Positions 18,313-27,487 are shown, counted from the first letter of the stretch. The stretch is 64,000 nt of DNA from Bacilli bacterium (GCA_017416535.1 JAFQCG010000001.1:327013-391012), one strand, 5' to 3'. Program-made: numbers and translations. The notes: generated by a model not told the origin, from the sequence alone.

Positions 18313-19428
18313 ATGAGTGAAATTAATAAAAAGAAAAATGAATTAGATTGGTATGATAATCCAACAATAATTACTAATTTAATATTATTAATGACTGCAA
18401 TAATTGTGATTCTAAGCCAAAGTTTTGCAGTTAATAATGGATTAGGGGCATTGGAAATACTTAGTGGTATTTTAAATCATAATATTGGTTATTTATTAGT
18501 TGCGATTTATTTTGTTTCATTAAAGACTAAAACAGGTAAAAGATATTTTGACTTTTTAAATATATTTTTAATTATTTTATATGGACTTACATCAATTACA
18601 TCATTACTTACATTACTACAATCATTTGGATTAGGTAGTTTATTAGGATTTGGTATTGATATAATTATTTTAGTTTATATGATTCATACTTTCTTAAGAA
18701 GTACTAGAATTTGGAAAAGTTTAAGTTTAAGTAAATCACCATTTAATGAAATTAGTAATAGTAGTTATTTCTATAGTATATTAGTTCTTTCTATTACTTT
18801 ACTTGCGGTTAATTTAATTTCAACAACAAGTTTTGATGGTACATTATTAGCATTAATGGATGCTTTATATACAATTTTATTTGCAAGATATATTTTCTTA
18901 TATGGTGAATTCTTAAATAGTAAAAAGATTTCAATTAATAATGAGGGTAATTTTGATCAATATAAAGAAAAAGTAAAAGAAGAAGTAACAGGTTTTATTG
19001 AAGATAATAAACTTGATGAAAAGATTGAAAATATGAAAGATAAAGTAAGTGACTTTGTTGATGATGTTAAGGAAAAGGCAACTGATATAAAAGAAGATAT
19101 AGAAGAAAAGATCGAAGATGCAAAGATCGATGAAAAGATTGATGCAGCTAAAAAGAAAGTATCAGAAGTAGTAGAAGATGTTAAAGAAAAAGCATCTGAT
19201 ATAAAAGAAGATATTGAGGAAAAGATTGAAGAAGCAAATATTGATGAAAAGATTGATGCTGCTAAAAAGAAGGTATCTGAAGTGGTAGAAGATGTTAAAG
19301 ATAAAGTAACTGATAAAAAGAAGGAAAAGAAGGTTAAAGAAAAAACTGAAAAGAAATTTTTTAGTAGAAAGAAACCGGTAAGTAAAACAAAGGTTGAAAA
19401 AACTAATACTAAGAAGGGAAGTAAGTAA
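18313..19428 (+). CDS. Membrane protein with amphipathic 38-residue repeats
   Basis: 371 residues from ATG 18313 (GGTGA 5 nt upstream; ATG 18301 is an alternative). The N-terminal ~200 residues contain about five transmembrane helices. The C-terminal ~150 residues are a highly charged Lys/Glu/Asp helix containing a 38-residue unit, DEKIDAAKKKVSEVVEDVKE..., nearly identical in copies 2 and 3 and more diverged in copy 1. The 11-residue-like periodicity recalls LEA/apolipoprotein-type amphipathic helices that bind membranes or desiccated surfaces. The tail ends in Lys-rich sequence. Function unknown. Confidence 0.75.
   Translation: MSEINKKKNELDWYDNPTIITNLILLMTAIIVILSQSFAVNNGLGALEILSGILNHNIGYLLVAIYFVSLKTKTGKRYFDFLNIFLIILYGLTSITSLLTLLQSFGLGSLLGFGIDIIILVYMIHTFLRSTRIWKSLSLSKSPFNEISNSSYFYSILVLSITLLAVNLISTTSFDGTLLALMDALYTILFARYIFLYGEFLNSKKISINNEGNFDQYKEKVKEEVTGFIEDNKLDEKIENMKDKVSDFVDDVKEKATDIKEDIEEKIEDAKIDEKIDAAKKKVSEVVEDVKEKASDIKEDIEEKIEEANIDEKIDAAKKKVSEVVEDVKDKVTDKKKEKKVKEKTEKKFFSRKKPVSKTKVEKTNTKKGSK
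19015..19318 (+). repeat. Tandem 114-bp coding repeat (2.7 copies)
   Basis: Units start at 19015, 19129 and 19243, each opening with GATGAAAAGATTGA. They encode the 38-residue amphipathic unit. Copies 2 and 3 differ mostly at silent positions, pointing to duplication followed by selection on the protein. Confidence 0.85.
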
Positions 19429-19430
19429 TT

Positions 19431-19766
19431 ATGAATATGTTTGAAGAAATTGAAAAGATTAAAACAGAGTTACCTAAAGCTAAAAGTATTAGTAAGGAAA
19501 TAAAAAACTTTAAACTTAATTTTTATCAAATATTTGCAGGTATACTTTATTTTATAGTTATATGTTTAGGAATTATCTTTGGAAATTTATTTCCTACATG
19601 TGGTACTAGTTCAGCGTTATATGCTGGTTCTTGTATTACTACAGAATTTAATTTTTCACTTATGCTATGTATTTGGCTTGTTGGATTAATAGTATGTATA
19701 TTTATATTTGCTATAGGACATATTATTAATTTACTTGAAGCAATTAATAGAAAGTTAAAGAAATAG
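19431..19766 (+). CDS. Small two-helix membrane protein
   Basis: 111 residues: a charged N-terminal helix, transmembrane helix 1 (FYQIFAGILYFIVICLGIIFG), a short loop with two cysteines (PTCGTSSALYAGSC), helix 2 (LMLCIWLVGLIVCIFIFAIGHI) and a basic end. It starts 2 nt after the repeat-bearing membrane protein, so the two are co-transcribed. The loop cysteines could form an exported disulfide. Function unknown. Confidence 0.75.
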   Translation: MNMFEEIEKIKTELPKAKSISKEIKNFKLNFYQIFAGILYFIVICLGIIFGNLFPTCGTSSALYAGSCITTEFNFSLMLCIWLVGLIVCIFIFAIGHIINLLEAINRKLKK

Positions 19767-19787
19767 AAGCTTAGTCTTCTTTTTTTG
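19765..19787 (+). terminator. Short terminator
   Basis: 5-bp stem AGAAG / CTTCT followed by seven T's. Confidence 0.6.
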
Positions 19788-19898
19788 TAAATATTTTGTA
19801 AATAAAATAAATAATTCTATGATTTAGTAATTTTAAATTTTTTCTTTACGATAATATTAGTTTAAATTTAAGTGAAAAAATGTAAAAAAACACTTATA

Positions 19899-19926
19899 TT
19901 GCTTGTATTTTCTAATAAACTATGAT
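19899..19926 (+). promoter_or_regulatory. hup promoter
   Basis: TTGCTT at 19899-19904, 16-nt spacer, TATGAT at 19921-19926. The rest of the 217-nt gap before hup shows only AT-rich sequence. Confidence 0.6.
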
Positions 19927-19938
19927 AATTTTAATATG

Positions 19939-19957
19939 TAAGCATAACATATGCTTA
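19939..19957 (+). promoter_or_regulatory. Perfect inverted repeat in the hup leader
   Basis: TAAGCATA-ACA-TATGCTTA, 8-bp arms, about 13 nt after the -10 and before the SD. It could be an operator overlapping the start of transcription or a 5' RNA hairpin. Confidence 0.55.
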
Positions 19958-19983
19958 GTAAAAAATAGGGAGGTAAATTTAAT

Positions 19984-20256
19984 ATGAAAAAAGTTGAATT
20001 AGTAGAAGCAGTTGCTGCAGCAGCAGGATTAACTAAAACTGATGCTACAAAAGCTATCGATGCTACATTTGCTGCTATTACAGAAGCATTAGTAAAAGGA
20101 GATAAAGTTCCACTAGTTGGATTTGGTACTTTTGCTGTTTCTGAAAGAGCTGCTCGTGAAGGGCGTAACCCAAGAACTGGTGAAGTTGTTAAAATCGAAG
20201 CTAGAAAAGCTGTTACTTTCAAAGCTGGTACTGCATTAAAAGATGCTGTAAACTAA
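19984..20256 (+). CDS. hup: DNA-binding protein HU
   Basis: 90 residues, the usual length. VGFGTFAV, GRNPRTGE (the DNA-minor-groove arm with the intercalating Pro) and the AxTFKAG end are diagnostic. HU is the main nucleoid protein of most bacteria. A strong AGGGAGGT SD precedes the ATG. Codons here are less AT-biased (GGGCGTAACCCAAGAACTG), as expected for a highly expressed gene. Single-gene unit. Confidence 0.97.
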   Translation: MKKVELVEAVAAAAGLTKTDATKAIDATFAAITEALVKGDKVPLVGFGTFAVSERAAREGRNPRTGEVVKIEARKAVTFKAGTALKDAVN

Positions 20257-20271
20257 TATTAAATTTAGTAA

Positions 20272-20300
20272 AAAAGAACCTAAAATTAGGTTCTTTTCTT
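20272..20300 (+). terminator. Terminator of hup
   Basis: 11-bp perfect stem AAAAGAACCTA / TAGGTTCTTTT with AAAT loop. Confidence 0.92.
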
Positions 20301-20304
20301 TGGG

Positions 20305-20315
20305 TATGGTATAAT
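20305..20315 (+). promoter_or_regulatory. Extended -10 promoter of the CCA-enzyme gene
   Basis: TATGGTATAAT (TGnTATAAT), 42 nt before the start codon. Confidence 0.6.
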
Positions 20316-20357
20316 TATTAATGGGAGTAAAAAAAGTAATACAAGGTGGTGAAAATA

Positions 20358-21449
20358 ATGTTAGAAGTTGCATTAAAGTTACTAGAGGAGATAACTTCTC
20401 GAGGATTTAAAGCATATATAGTAGGTGGATTTGTTCGTGACTATATATTAGGTATTAATTCTAATGATATTGATATAACAACAAGTGCTACTCCTAAAGA
20501 TATTAAAGAGATATTTGATGATAGTTGTTTGCCTAGTGAAGACTATGGTTCAGTAACTGTTATTATGAAAGGTATTCGATTTGAAATTACGACATTTAGA
20601 AAAGAAATAGGGTATATTGATAATAGAAGACCTGCGGAAGTTAAGTATATTGATGATTTATATGAAGATTTATTAAGACGTGATTTTACTATTAATACTA
20701 TTTGTATGGATGAAGATGGAAATATTGTTGATTTATTAAATGGACAAGAAGACTTAAAAAATGGCGTTATTAAGACTGTTGGTATTGCAAAAGATAGATT
20801 TGAAGAAGATGTTTTAAGAATACTTAGAGCAGTTCGTTTCGCAACTATTCTTGATTTTAGATTAGACAATGAAGTAATAGATGCTATTAAAGATAGAAGA
20901 GAATTATTAAGTAGTTTATCTTATAATAGAAAAAAAGAAGAACTTGATAAGATATTTGGTAGTAGTTATGCTAATAAAGGTATTGAACTATTATTAGGAC
21001 TTGGTCTTGATAAGTATTTAGAGTTAGAAAATTTAAGTAAAGTTAAATGTACATCTAGTTTAATTGGTGTATGGACTGTTTTAGATGTATTAGATAAATA
21101 TCCTTTCTCTGCTAATGAAAGAGAATTAATTAGTGCTGTTAAAGAGGCATTGAACTATAATAATTTAGATCCATATACTTTGTATAGATTCGGATTATAC
21201 GCTAATAGTGTTGCTGGGGAAATTAATGGATATGATATTAAGAATATTACTGAGAGTTATAATAATTTAGTAATTCAAAGTAAGAAAGATCTTGATATTA
21301 GTAGTCAAGATATAATGAATTGTTTAAATAGAGAACCTGGTAGTTATTTAAAAGAAATTTATGGTGATGTAGAAAGACAAGTCTTATATAAAAGATTAGA
21401 GAATAATAAAGATAGAATAATTGAATATATTATTAGTAAGTATAGATAG
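20358..21449 (+). CDS. cca: CCA tRNA nucleotidyltransferase / poly(A) polymerase family
   Basis: 363 residues from ATG 20358 (AAGGTGGTGA just upstream; the track-long form from 20346 has no SD of its own). The class II nucleotidyltransferase head shows GGFVRD, NDIDITTSA (metal-binding DxD) and RRDFTINT. The head is followed by the neck region with EEDVLRILRAVRFA. The enzyme adds or repairs the 3' CCA end of tRNA. Firmicutes normally have only the CCA-adding paralogue, but a CC- or A-adding split cannot be excluded by eye. Confidence 0.9.
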   Translation: MLEVALKLLEEITSRGFKAYIVGGFVRDYILGINSNDIDITTSATPKDIKEIFDDSCLPSEDYGSVTVIMKGIRFEITTFRKEIGYIDNRRPAEVKYIDDLYEDLLRRDFTINTICMDEDGNIVDLLNGQEDLKNGVIKTVGIAKDRFEEDVLRILRAVRFATILDFRLDNEVIDAIKDRRELLSSLSYNRKKEELDKIFGSSYANKGIELLLGLGLDKYLELENLSKVKCTSSLIGVWTVLDVLDKYPFSANERELISAVKEALNYNNLDPYTLYRFGLYANSVAGEINGYDIKNITESYNNLVIQSKKDLDISSQDIMNCLNREPGSYLKEIYGDVERQVLYKRLENNKDRIIEYIISKYR

Positions 21450-21468
21450 GTATTCTATCTTTTTTTTA
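21444..21468 (+). terminator. Terminator of cca
   Basis: 6-bp stem AGATAG / CTATCT overlapping the stop codon, followed by eight T's. Confidence 0.7.
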
Positions 21469-21505
21469 TTTTTTATGATATTATATAGACATTAATGGAG
21501 ATGAT

Positions 21506-22186
21506 ATGATGAAAAGTTCGAAATTAATTGATATTTTTAAACAAGGAAATATGGTTATACCTTTATATTTTCTTCAACACTATAAGGATTTTAAGTTAAA
21601 TTTAGAAGAATTTATTTTTCTTATGTACTTATATAATTTAGGTAATAAGTTTATATTTGATCCTGGTAAGTTTGGTAATGATTTAAATATTGAACTTATG
21701 GATGTTATGAATTATGTTAGTGTTTTAACTGATAAACATTTTATGAGAGTAGAAGTATTGAAAAATGAAAAGGGTTTAATGGAAGAAGTTGTTATCCTTG
21801 ATGAATTTTATAATAAACTTTCTATGATTACTATTGATGAAGTTAATAATACTTCTAATAGTGAAGATTCTAATGTGTTTGAAATTATTGAAAAGGAATT
21901 TGGTAGAACATTAAGTCCTATTGAATATGAAATTATTAAGGCTTGGTTAGATAGTGGATTTAGTGAAGAGTTAATTAAAGAAGCTATTAAGGAAGCTACT
22001 ATGAATAATGTTTCTAATTTAAGATATATTGATAAGATTTTATTTGAGTGGAGTAAGGCTGGTATAAAGACTGGGCAAGATGTTGAGAAAAATCGTAAAA
22101 AGAGAAATGAAAATCGTGATAAACAAGATGAAAATATAGATATGGATATTATTGATTATAATTGGTTTGATGATGATGACGAGTAG
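21506..22186 (+). CDS. dnaD: DnaD-type primosome protein
   Basis: 226 residues. An N-terminal winged-helix part (VIPLYFLQHYKDFKLNLEEFIFLMYL) and a C-terminal DnaD domain (EFGRTLSPIEYEIIKAWLDSGFSEELIKEAIKEA) with the YIDKILFEW motif. DnaD helps load the replicative helicase with DnaA/DnaB in Firmicutes. A second ATG at 21509 is equally possible. It overlaps nth by 17 nt, the dnaD-nth pair known from Bacillus. The acidic tail (WFDDDDE) lies in the overlap. Confidence 0.92.
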   Translation: MMKSSKLIDIFKQGNMVIPLYFLQHYKDFKLNLEEFIFLMYLYNLGNKFIFDPGKFGNDLNIELMDVMNYVSVLTDKHFMRVEVLKNEKGLMEEVVILDEFYNKLSMITIDEVNNTSNSEDSNVFEIIEKEFGRTLSPIEYEIIKAWLDSGFSEELIKEAIKEATMNNVSNLRYIDKILFEWSKAGIKTGQDVEKNRKKRNENRDKQDENIDMDIIDYNWFDDDDE

Positions 22187-22793
22187 AATTGAAGAATATT
22201 TAGATTATTTATTTCCTGATCCTAAGTGTGAACTTAATTATACTAAGGACTATGAGTTGTTAATTGCGATTATGCTTAGTGCTCAATCTACTGATAAAAG
22301 AGTTAATTCAGTTACTCCAATTATTTTTAATAAGTATAGTACATTGGAGGCATTAAAAGATGCCTCTTTAAGTGATTTAGAGAGTATTATTAGACCTGTT
22401 GGTTCATTTAGAAAAAAGTCCTTTTATATGAAGGAAATAGCACGTATTTTGGTGGATGATTATCAAGGAGTTGTGCCTACTGATAGAGAAAAGTTAGAAA
22501 GTTTTCCTGGTGTAGGTAGAAAAACTGTTAATGTGTTTTTAAGTGAGTTTTATAATTATCCTGCTATTGCGGTAGATACTCATGTTGAAAGAGTTTCTAA
22601 AAGATTAAAACTTGCTACTTTAAAAGATGATGTGTTAAAAGTAGAAAAAAAACTTATGAAGAAGTTTGATAAGAGTTTATGGTCTAAAAGACATTTACAA
22701 TTAGTTTTATTCGGAAGATACTATTGTAAAGCAGTAAAACCTGAATGTGAGACTTGTAGGCTTAAAGATATATGTAGGGGGTATAAGAAATGA
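22170..22793 (+). CDS. nth: Endonuclease III (DNA glycosylase/AP lyase)
   Basis: About 207 residues. Helix-hairpin-helix FPGVGRKTVNVFL with the catalytic Lys, VDTHVERVSKRL with the catalytic Asp, and a [4Fe-4S] loop C-x6-C-x2-C-x5-C at the C-terminus. It removes oxidised pyrimidines. Three consecutive in-frame ATG codons (22170, 22173, 22176) lie inside the dnaD 3' end, so the exact start is open and translation is coupled. Its TGA stop overlaps the next start as ATGA. Confidence 0.95.
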   Translation: MMMTSRIEEYLDYLFPDPKCELNYTKDYELLIAIMLSAQSTDKRVNSVTPIIFNKYSTLEALKDASLSDLESIIRPVGSFRKKSFYMKEIARILVDDYQGVVPTDREKLESFPGVGRKTVNVFLSEFYNYPAIAVDTHVERVSKRLKLATLKDDVLKVEKKLMKKFDKSLWSKRHLQLVLFGRYYCKAVKPECETCRLKDICRGYKK

Positions 22794-24004
22794 GAGAGTT
22801 AGAAGAAAAGTACATTGATTTAATATTAAAGAGATGTCTTAATTTTAAAACTGGTAATGCATTACTTATATATGTTGATTTAAAAGAACATCTTGAGTTT
22901 GCTGAAAGAGTGAAAGCAAAAGCTCATGAGATAGGTGTAGAAGATATAGTTATTACTTGTAATGATTTAGATGAGATACATGAATATTTAATGAAGACTA
23001 GTTTAGAAGACATTTCATTACAACCTTGTTTTGATAGAAGTATTTGGGATACTTATGCGAAAAAAGGTAGTGCTATGTTATTTTTAGGATCTTTGGTTCC
23101 GGGACTTATGGATGATATTGATGCTGATAAGATTAATAAAATGGCTAAACTTAGAAATGAAACAAGAATTTATTATAGAGAAAATGTTGGTAAATATACA
23201 TTTCCTTGGTGTATCGCTAATCTTCCTAATGAAAGATGGGCTGAAAAAATATTTCCCGGGGATAAGAATGCATATAATAAATTGTTTTTAAATTTTATGA
23301 AAATGTGTATGGTTGATAAAGATGATCCTGTTAAGGCTTGGGAAGATTATATTAGACAAAATAACTATTATAAGAATAAACTTAATGAACTTGAAATAAC
23401 TAGTTTACATTATCGTAATTCTTTAGGGACTGATTTATATATTGAGAAGCCTAAAGATAATATTTGGATTAATCTTGATAAGACTGATGCATCGGGTAAT
23501 CAAATGATTGCGAATATGCCTAGTTATGAAATATTTACTTCTCCAGATTGGAGAAAGACAAATGGAATTGTTTATTCTAGTAGACCATTAGTATATAATG
23601 GAACAATTATTGATAAGTTTTTTATTAGATTTAGTGACGGTAAAGTAGTTGAATGTAAAGCAGAGGAGGGAAATGATGCTTTACATAGTTTAATCTTTGA
23701 TAATGAGAATTCTGATAAATTAGGGGAGATTGCATTAGTTCCAAATGATTCTCCAATATCTAATACAGGTTTAGTGTTTTATGAAACTATGTATGATGAG
23801 AATGCTTCATGTCATTTAGCTTTAGGTAGTGGTTTTCCTAAATGTTTTAGTGGTAATTTAACCGATAGTGAACTTATGGAAAAGGGTTTAAATTTTTCTT
23901 TGTGTCATACTGATTTTATGATTGGTACAGGAGATTTAGAAATAGAAGCTGATACTAATCAAGGTAAGAAACTTATATTTAAGAATGGTAATTTTAATAT
24001 ATAA
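22790..24004 (+). CDS. M29-family metallo-aminopeptidase
   Basis: 404 residues, the family size (AmpS/PepS). The metal-binding residues fall in MPSYEIFTSP (Glu), LGEIALVP (Glu), ENASCHLALG (His) and CHTDFMIG (His, Asp), in the family order. It removes N-terminal amino acids from peptides using two divalent metal ions. It is coupled to nth by a 4-nt ATGA overlap. Cytoplasmic; no signal peptide. Confidence 0.9.
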   Translation: MRELEEKYIDLILKRCLNFKTGNALLIYVDLKEHLEFAERVKAKAHEIGVEDIVITCNDLDEIHEYLMKTSLEDISLQPCFDRSIWDTYAKKGSAMLFLGSLVPGLMDDIDADKINKMAKLRNETRIYYRENVGKYTFPWCIANLPNERWAEKIFPGDKNAYNKLFLNFMKMCMVDKDDPVKAWEDYIRQNNYYKNKLNELEITSLHYRNSLGTDLYIEKPKDNIWINLDKTDASGNQMIANMPSYEIFTSPDWRKTNGIVYSSRPLVYNGTIIDKFFIRFSDGKVVECKAEEGNDALHSLIFDNENSDKLGEIALVPNDSPISNTGLVFYETMYDENASCHLALGSGFPKCFSGNLTDSELMEKGLNFSLCHTDFMIGTGDLEIEADTNQGKKLIFKNGNFNI

Positions 24005-24035
24005 AAAAGAAGAATCAATTTGATTCTTCTTTTAT
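24005..24035. terminator. Bidirectional terminator
   Basis: 13-bp perfect stem AAAAGAAGAATCA / TGATTCTTCTTTT with a 3-nt loop, flanked by A's and T's. It ends both the nth unit and the leftward pbp gene. Confidence 0.92.
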
Positions 24036-26773
24036 TGTGTTGGATTCGTAGTTGGTTCAGCAGGTGTTGTTCCAGAATTTCCTTCACCTGTATCAGGTTC
24101 TGGTGTTGCTGGTGGAACATAAGGTTGTAATGTGAAGCTAGCTGCTTTACTTTGAATTCCACTATATGATTTATATGTAGCAATAACTTTATATGTATCA
24201 TATGGAGATGTTGTTTCGAATGAGTATGATGTATTTTCTGTCCAATCCAATAATACTCCATTTTTATATACGTTATAACCTAATTTACCATAACTATCTT
24301 TTGCTTGTGGGCTTGGTTTTACCGCATTCCAACTTAGTACTACACGTTTTGTTAATTCGTTATATGTACCAGTAAAGTTTGTTGGTTTTGATAGTGGTGC
24401 TTCATCATATTCTGTTGGAACATAATCTTTTTTGAATAATTCTCTTACAGTTCCAGATGATGCTGAAGTGGCTAATTTTGCTGGATTTGAACCTTTAGCA
24501 ACATTTACCCATTCAACACTACTTGGCTTTTTAAATGAACCTCTACTTGATTCCATAGCTCCGGAATTAATTAGAGCTCTATATAATTTATCTTTTTCTC
24601 TTGATGATGGTAAATTACGTAAGCAGTATTTTGGATCTGCGTAGTCGTATCCATACCACATTGCGACAGCTGTTTTTGTTGAATATCCAACTGCCCATGA
24701 ATCTCTGATTGCATCACTTGGAAGTTTTTTCTTTTTCATATATTCTGAATCAAAGTTTGTTGTTCCTGTTTTTACAGCGATTCCATTTGGTGTTCCACCA
24801 ATAAGATTTACATCTTGTAGTACGCTTGTAATCATATATGCTGTTGCATCTGACATTGCTTTTCTTTTAATAACGAAGTTTTCATCACTGTGTTCAACTT
24901 CTTCTCCAGTTGTACGATATACAATTTTTCTTACACTATATGGTTCATTATAGTAACCACCATTTGCGAATGCAGAGTAGGCAGCAGCCATTTGCATTGG
25001 ACTAACTCCAGTGAAGGCTCCAATTGAGTGTGCTTCGTGAGCTTTACCACCAGATACTTCAGGAGTAATTCCTAAGTTTGTAACAAATTCAATAATCTTT
25101 TTATTGTCAACTTGTTGGAATGCTTTTAATGCTGGGATGTTACGAGATGTTGCTAGGGCGTATCTTAAAGTGATTGTACCGAAGTATCCGTTATCCCAGT
25201 TTTTAATTGAACGACCATTTGAATATGTATATGGTTCATCTTTAAATAATTCATATGTTGACCAGTTGTTATATTCAATACCTGGACCATAATCGAATAA
25301 TGGTTTTGCAGTAGAACCAGGTTGTCTTTCTAGGTCAACTGCATAGTTTTTAATTAATTCTGATGTACTTGTACGTCCGTTGATGTTACGTCCATTTCCT
25401 ACAGCTTGGATAGCTCCAGTCTTTACATCTAATACTGCAACACCACTTTGTACTTTATTATCAACCCATTTATATGATTCTCCATTAAATACTGCATTTA
25501 CTCCATTTTGTTTTTTTCTATCTAGAGTAGTATATACTTTTAATGAATTCTTGTATGGGTCTACTTTATATTTTGTTCTTAATTCAGTTATAACTGTATC
25601 AATAAATCCTTGATATATATCTGTTGATTGAGAAGAGCTTGCAGTTAATGTTTCTACTGGAATACTAGCAGCATTCTTTCTTTCTTCAGCAGTAATATAT
25701 CCATGACGTTCCATTAAATATAAAACTGTATCTCGACGTTTTGATGCGTTTTCAGGATTTGTTGTTGGTCTATAGTAGTTAGGAGATTTAAACATACCAG
25801 CTATAATTGCTGCTTCACTTAAATTAAGTTCACTAACTGTTTTTCCAAAGTATGCTTCACTTGCTTCAGCAACTCCATATATATTTCCACCTAAGAAGTG
25901 GTTGTTAACATAGAATTCAATAATTTCTTCTTTTGAATATTTCTTTTCTAGTTTAAATATAGCGATATAAATATCTGTAAACTTACGAGCAATACCTTCA
26001 AGATTGAAACCTGATGCAATTTCATCATTTTCATCTCTTGAGAATGTATTTTTAGCAACTTGCATTGTTAGTGTTGATGCACCACCGGCATCAGAGTCAC
26101 CCATTACTTGTTTAATTCCGGCTTTTGCAAAACGAGGTAAGTCGAAACCATTATGTTGGAAGAAACGAGAATCTTCTGTTGCAATAATTGCATCTACTAA
26201 AACTTCAGGCATATCATTATATTTAACATTTGTTCTTTGTTCAGTACCTAACTTTTTAAAGATTTTTCCATCTTCATCATATAGTATTGTTGATTCAGCT
26301 TCTTTAATATTTTTTTCTTTTTCAGCAAATTGTGGATCAGCAATACTCTTTATATATAAGAAGAATGCACCAAATGCAATTACTGCAATTATTCCTAATG
26401 TTAAGAATAAAACTATTAGTGCATTAACAAATCTTCTTCGTCTTTTTGTAGTTTTAAATTTTCTAATTAATACTCCAAATCCAACAATTAGTGCAGAACC
26501 AATGGCAGCAATAGCAGCAAATTCTACTCCTAATATAAAATATACAATTGCAATTGCTACTAATAGGATACCAGTTGCAATAAGACGCATTCTGATATCT
26601 TGCTTTGTAGGTTTTGCTTTAACACGTTTCTTAATATTTGTAGTATTGTTCTTATTATTATTTACGTTTACGTTCTTTTCAGGTATACGTTTCTTTATTT
26701 GCATTTTGTTAAATGGATTTTTCTTTTGTATTTGATTAGTTGGTTTTCTTCTTCCTTTTATTTCTTTTTTCAT
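24032..26773 (-). CDS. pbp1A: Class A penicillin-binding protein (PBP1A-type)
   Basis: 913 residues. A Lys/Asn-rich cytoplasmic tail, then apparently three transmembrane helices (about 63-84, 86-104, 117-141). The GT51 glycosyltransferase shows EDSRFFQHNGFD and GGASTLTMQVAKN. The transpeptidase shows PGSTAKP (SxxK), TSRN (SxN) and KTGTT (KTG). A fibronectin-III-like domain (KRVVLSWNAVKPS...) and a Pro/Thr-rich tail finish the protein. It polymerises and crosslinks peptidoglycan. GGAGGT precedes the ATG, and a 4-nt ATGA overlap couples it to recU, as in the Bacillus ponA region. Usual class A PBPs have one helix, so three is odd. Confidence 0.93.
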   Translation of the reverse strand: MKKEIKGRRKPTNQIQKKNPFNKMQIKKRIPEKNVNVNNNKNNTTNIKKRVKAKPTKQDIRMRLIATGILLVAIAIVYFILGVEFAAIAAIGSALIVGFGVLIRKFKTTKRRRRFVNALIVLFLTLGIIAVIAFGAFFLYIKSIADPQFAEKEKNIKEAESTILYDEDGKIFKKLGTEQRTNVKYNDMPEVLVDAIIATEDSRFFQHNGFDLPRFAKAGIKQVMGDSDAGGASTLTMQVAKNTFSRDENDEIASGFNLEGIARKFTDIYIAIFKLEKKYSKEEIIEFYVNNHFLGGNIYGVAEASEAYFGKTVSELNLSEAAIIAGMFKSPNYYRPTTNPENASKRRDTVLYLMERHGYITAEERKNAASIPVETLTASSSQSTDIYQGFIDTVITELRTKYKVDPYKNSLKVYTTLDRKKQNGVNAVFNGESYKWVDNKVQSGVAVLDVKTGAIQAVGNGRNINGRTSTSELIKNYAVDLERQPGSTAKPLFDYGPGIEYNNWSTYELFKDEPYTYSNGRSIKNWDNGYFGTITLRYALATSRNIPALKAFQQVDNKKIIEFVTNLGITPEVSGGKAHEAHSIGAFTGVSPMQMAAAYSAFANGGYYNEPYSVRKIVYRTTGEEVEHSDENFVIKRKAMSDATAYMITSVLQDVNLIGGTPNGIAVKTGTTNFDSEYMKKKKLPSDAIRDSWAVGYSTKTAVAMWYGYDYADPKYCLRNLPSSREKDKLYRALINSGAMESSRGSFKKPSSVEWVNVAKGSNPAKLATSASSGTVRELFKKDYVPTEYDEAPLSKPTNFTGTYNELTKRVVLSWNAVKPSPQAKDSYGKLGYNVYKNGVLLDWTENTSYSFETTSPYDTYKVIATYKSYSGIQSKAASFTLQPYVPPATPEPDTGEGNSGTTPAEPTTNPTQ

Positions 26774-27342
26774 TTTATACCTCCAATTAATTCATCAACT
26801 ATTTTTAAATAATCAATTCTTGGTTGATAGCTATCTTTAATTAAAAATGCTTCATTTCTAAAAAATTCAATTGGAATTGATTTTCTTTCTTCTTTTTCAA
26901 TAAAATATATAAATTTATTGGCAGTTAATAAGTAAGTTTCATTTAATGTTGTGAATCTTACAATTAGAAAGGCAATTCCTTTATGTCTATCAATATCTTT
27001 TAAATGTTTAATTTGGTGTGGATGAATATTTGTAAGAGCAAAAGCTGTTGTACTTTTTGTTTCTTTTGCTTCAAAGTCAATATAATATCCTTTATATAGT
27101 CCGTTGTAATCTGTTGTAGAAGGAGTAGTAAAGAATCCTTCTTTTATAACAGCTTTATCACGTGATGGATAATCCACTTTTGTTATTTGGATAGGTGTTG
27201 GCTTTTTATATATATAAGCTTTGTCTATTTCTCTATAAAAGTCATTGGAAAGATTTAATTCATTCTCTAAAGTCATTCCTCTGTTTTTATGAGTAGTTAT
27301 ACTAGCCTGATGAGTTTTTTTTAAACCGTTTGGGTAGTTCAT
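26770..27342 (-). CDS. recU: Holliday junction resolvase RecU
   Basis: 190 residues. RGMTLENELNLSNDFY is the family N-terminal block, and TDYNGLYKGYYIDFEAKET carries the PD-(D/E)xK catalytic residues. FTTLNETYLLTANKF and the C-terminal region also fit. RecU resolves recombination intermediates and modulates RecA. AGGTGATTAG precedes the ATG. First gene of the recU-pbp1 unit. Confidence 0.95.
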   Translation of the reverse strand: MNYPNGLKKTHQASITTHKNRGMTLENELNLSNDFYREIDKAYIYKKPTPIQITKVDYPSRDKAVIKEGFFTTPSTTDYNGLYKGYYIDFEAKETKSTTAFALTNIHPHQIKHLKDIDRHKGIAFLIVRFTTLNETYLLTANKFIYFIEKEERKSIPIEFFRNEAFLIKDSYQPRIDYLKIVDELIGGIK

Positions 27343-27487
27343 CTAATCACCTATGATTTATTATACTATAAAGGTCTTAAAATTACCATATTATTTACAT
27401 GGATTTTTTTTGTATTTTTTTATCTAAGTAAGTCGAATTTATGATTTTTTTTAATTAAAGTATTATTATTTTGATTAGGTGATATTT

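Noticed and set aside
26004-26735. 243-codon plus-strand ORF opposite the penicillin-binding protein
   Set aside because: The minus-strand gene has all PBP motifs; the plus frame is its antisense shadow with no SD.
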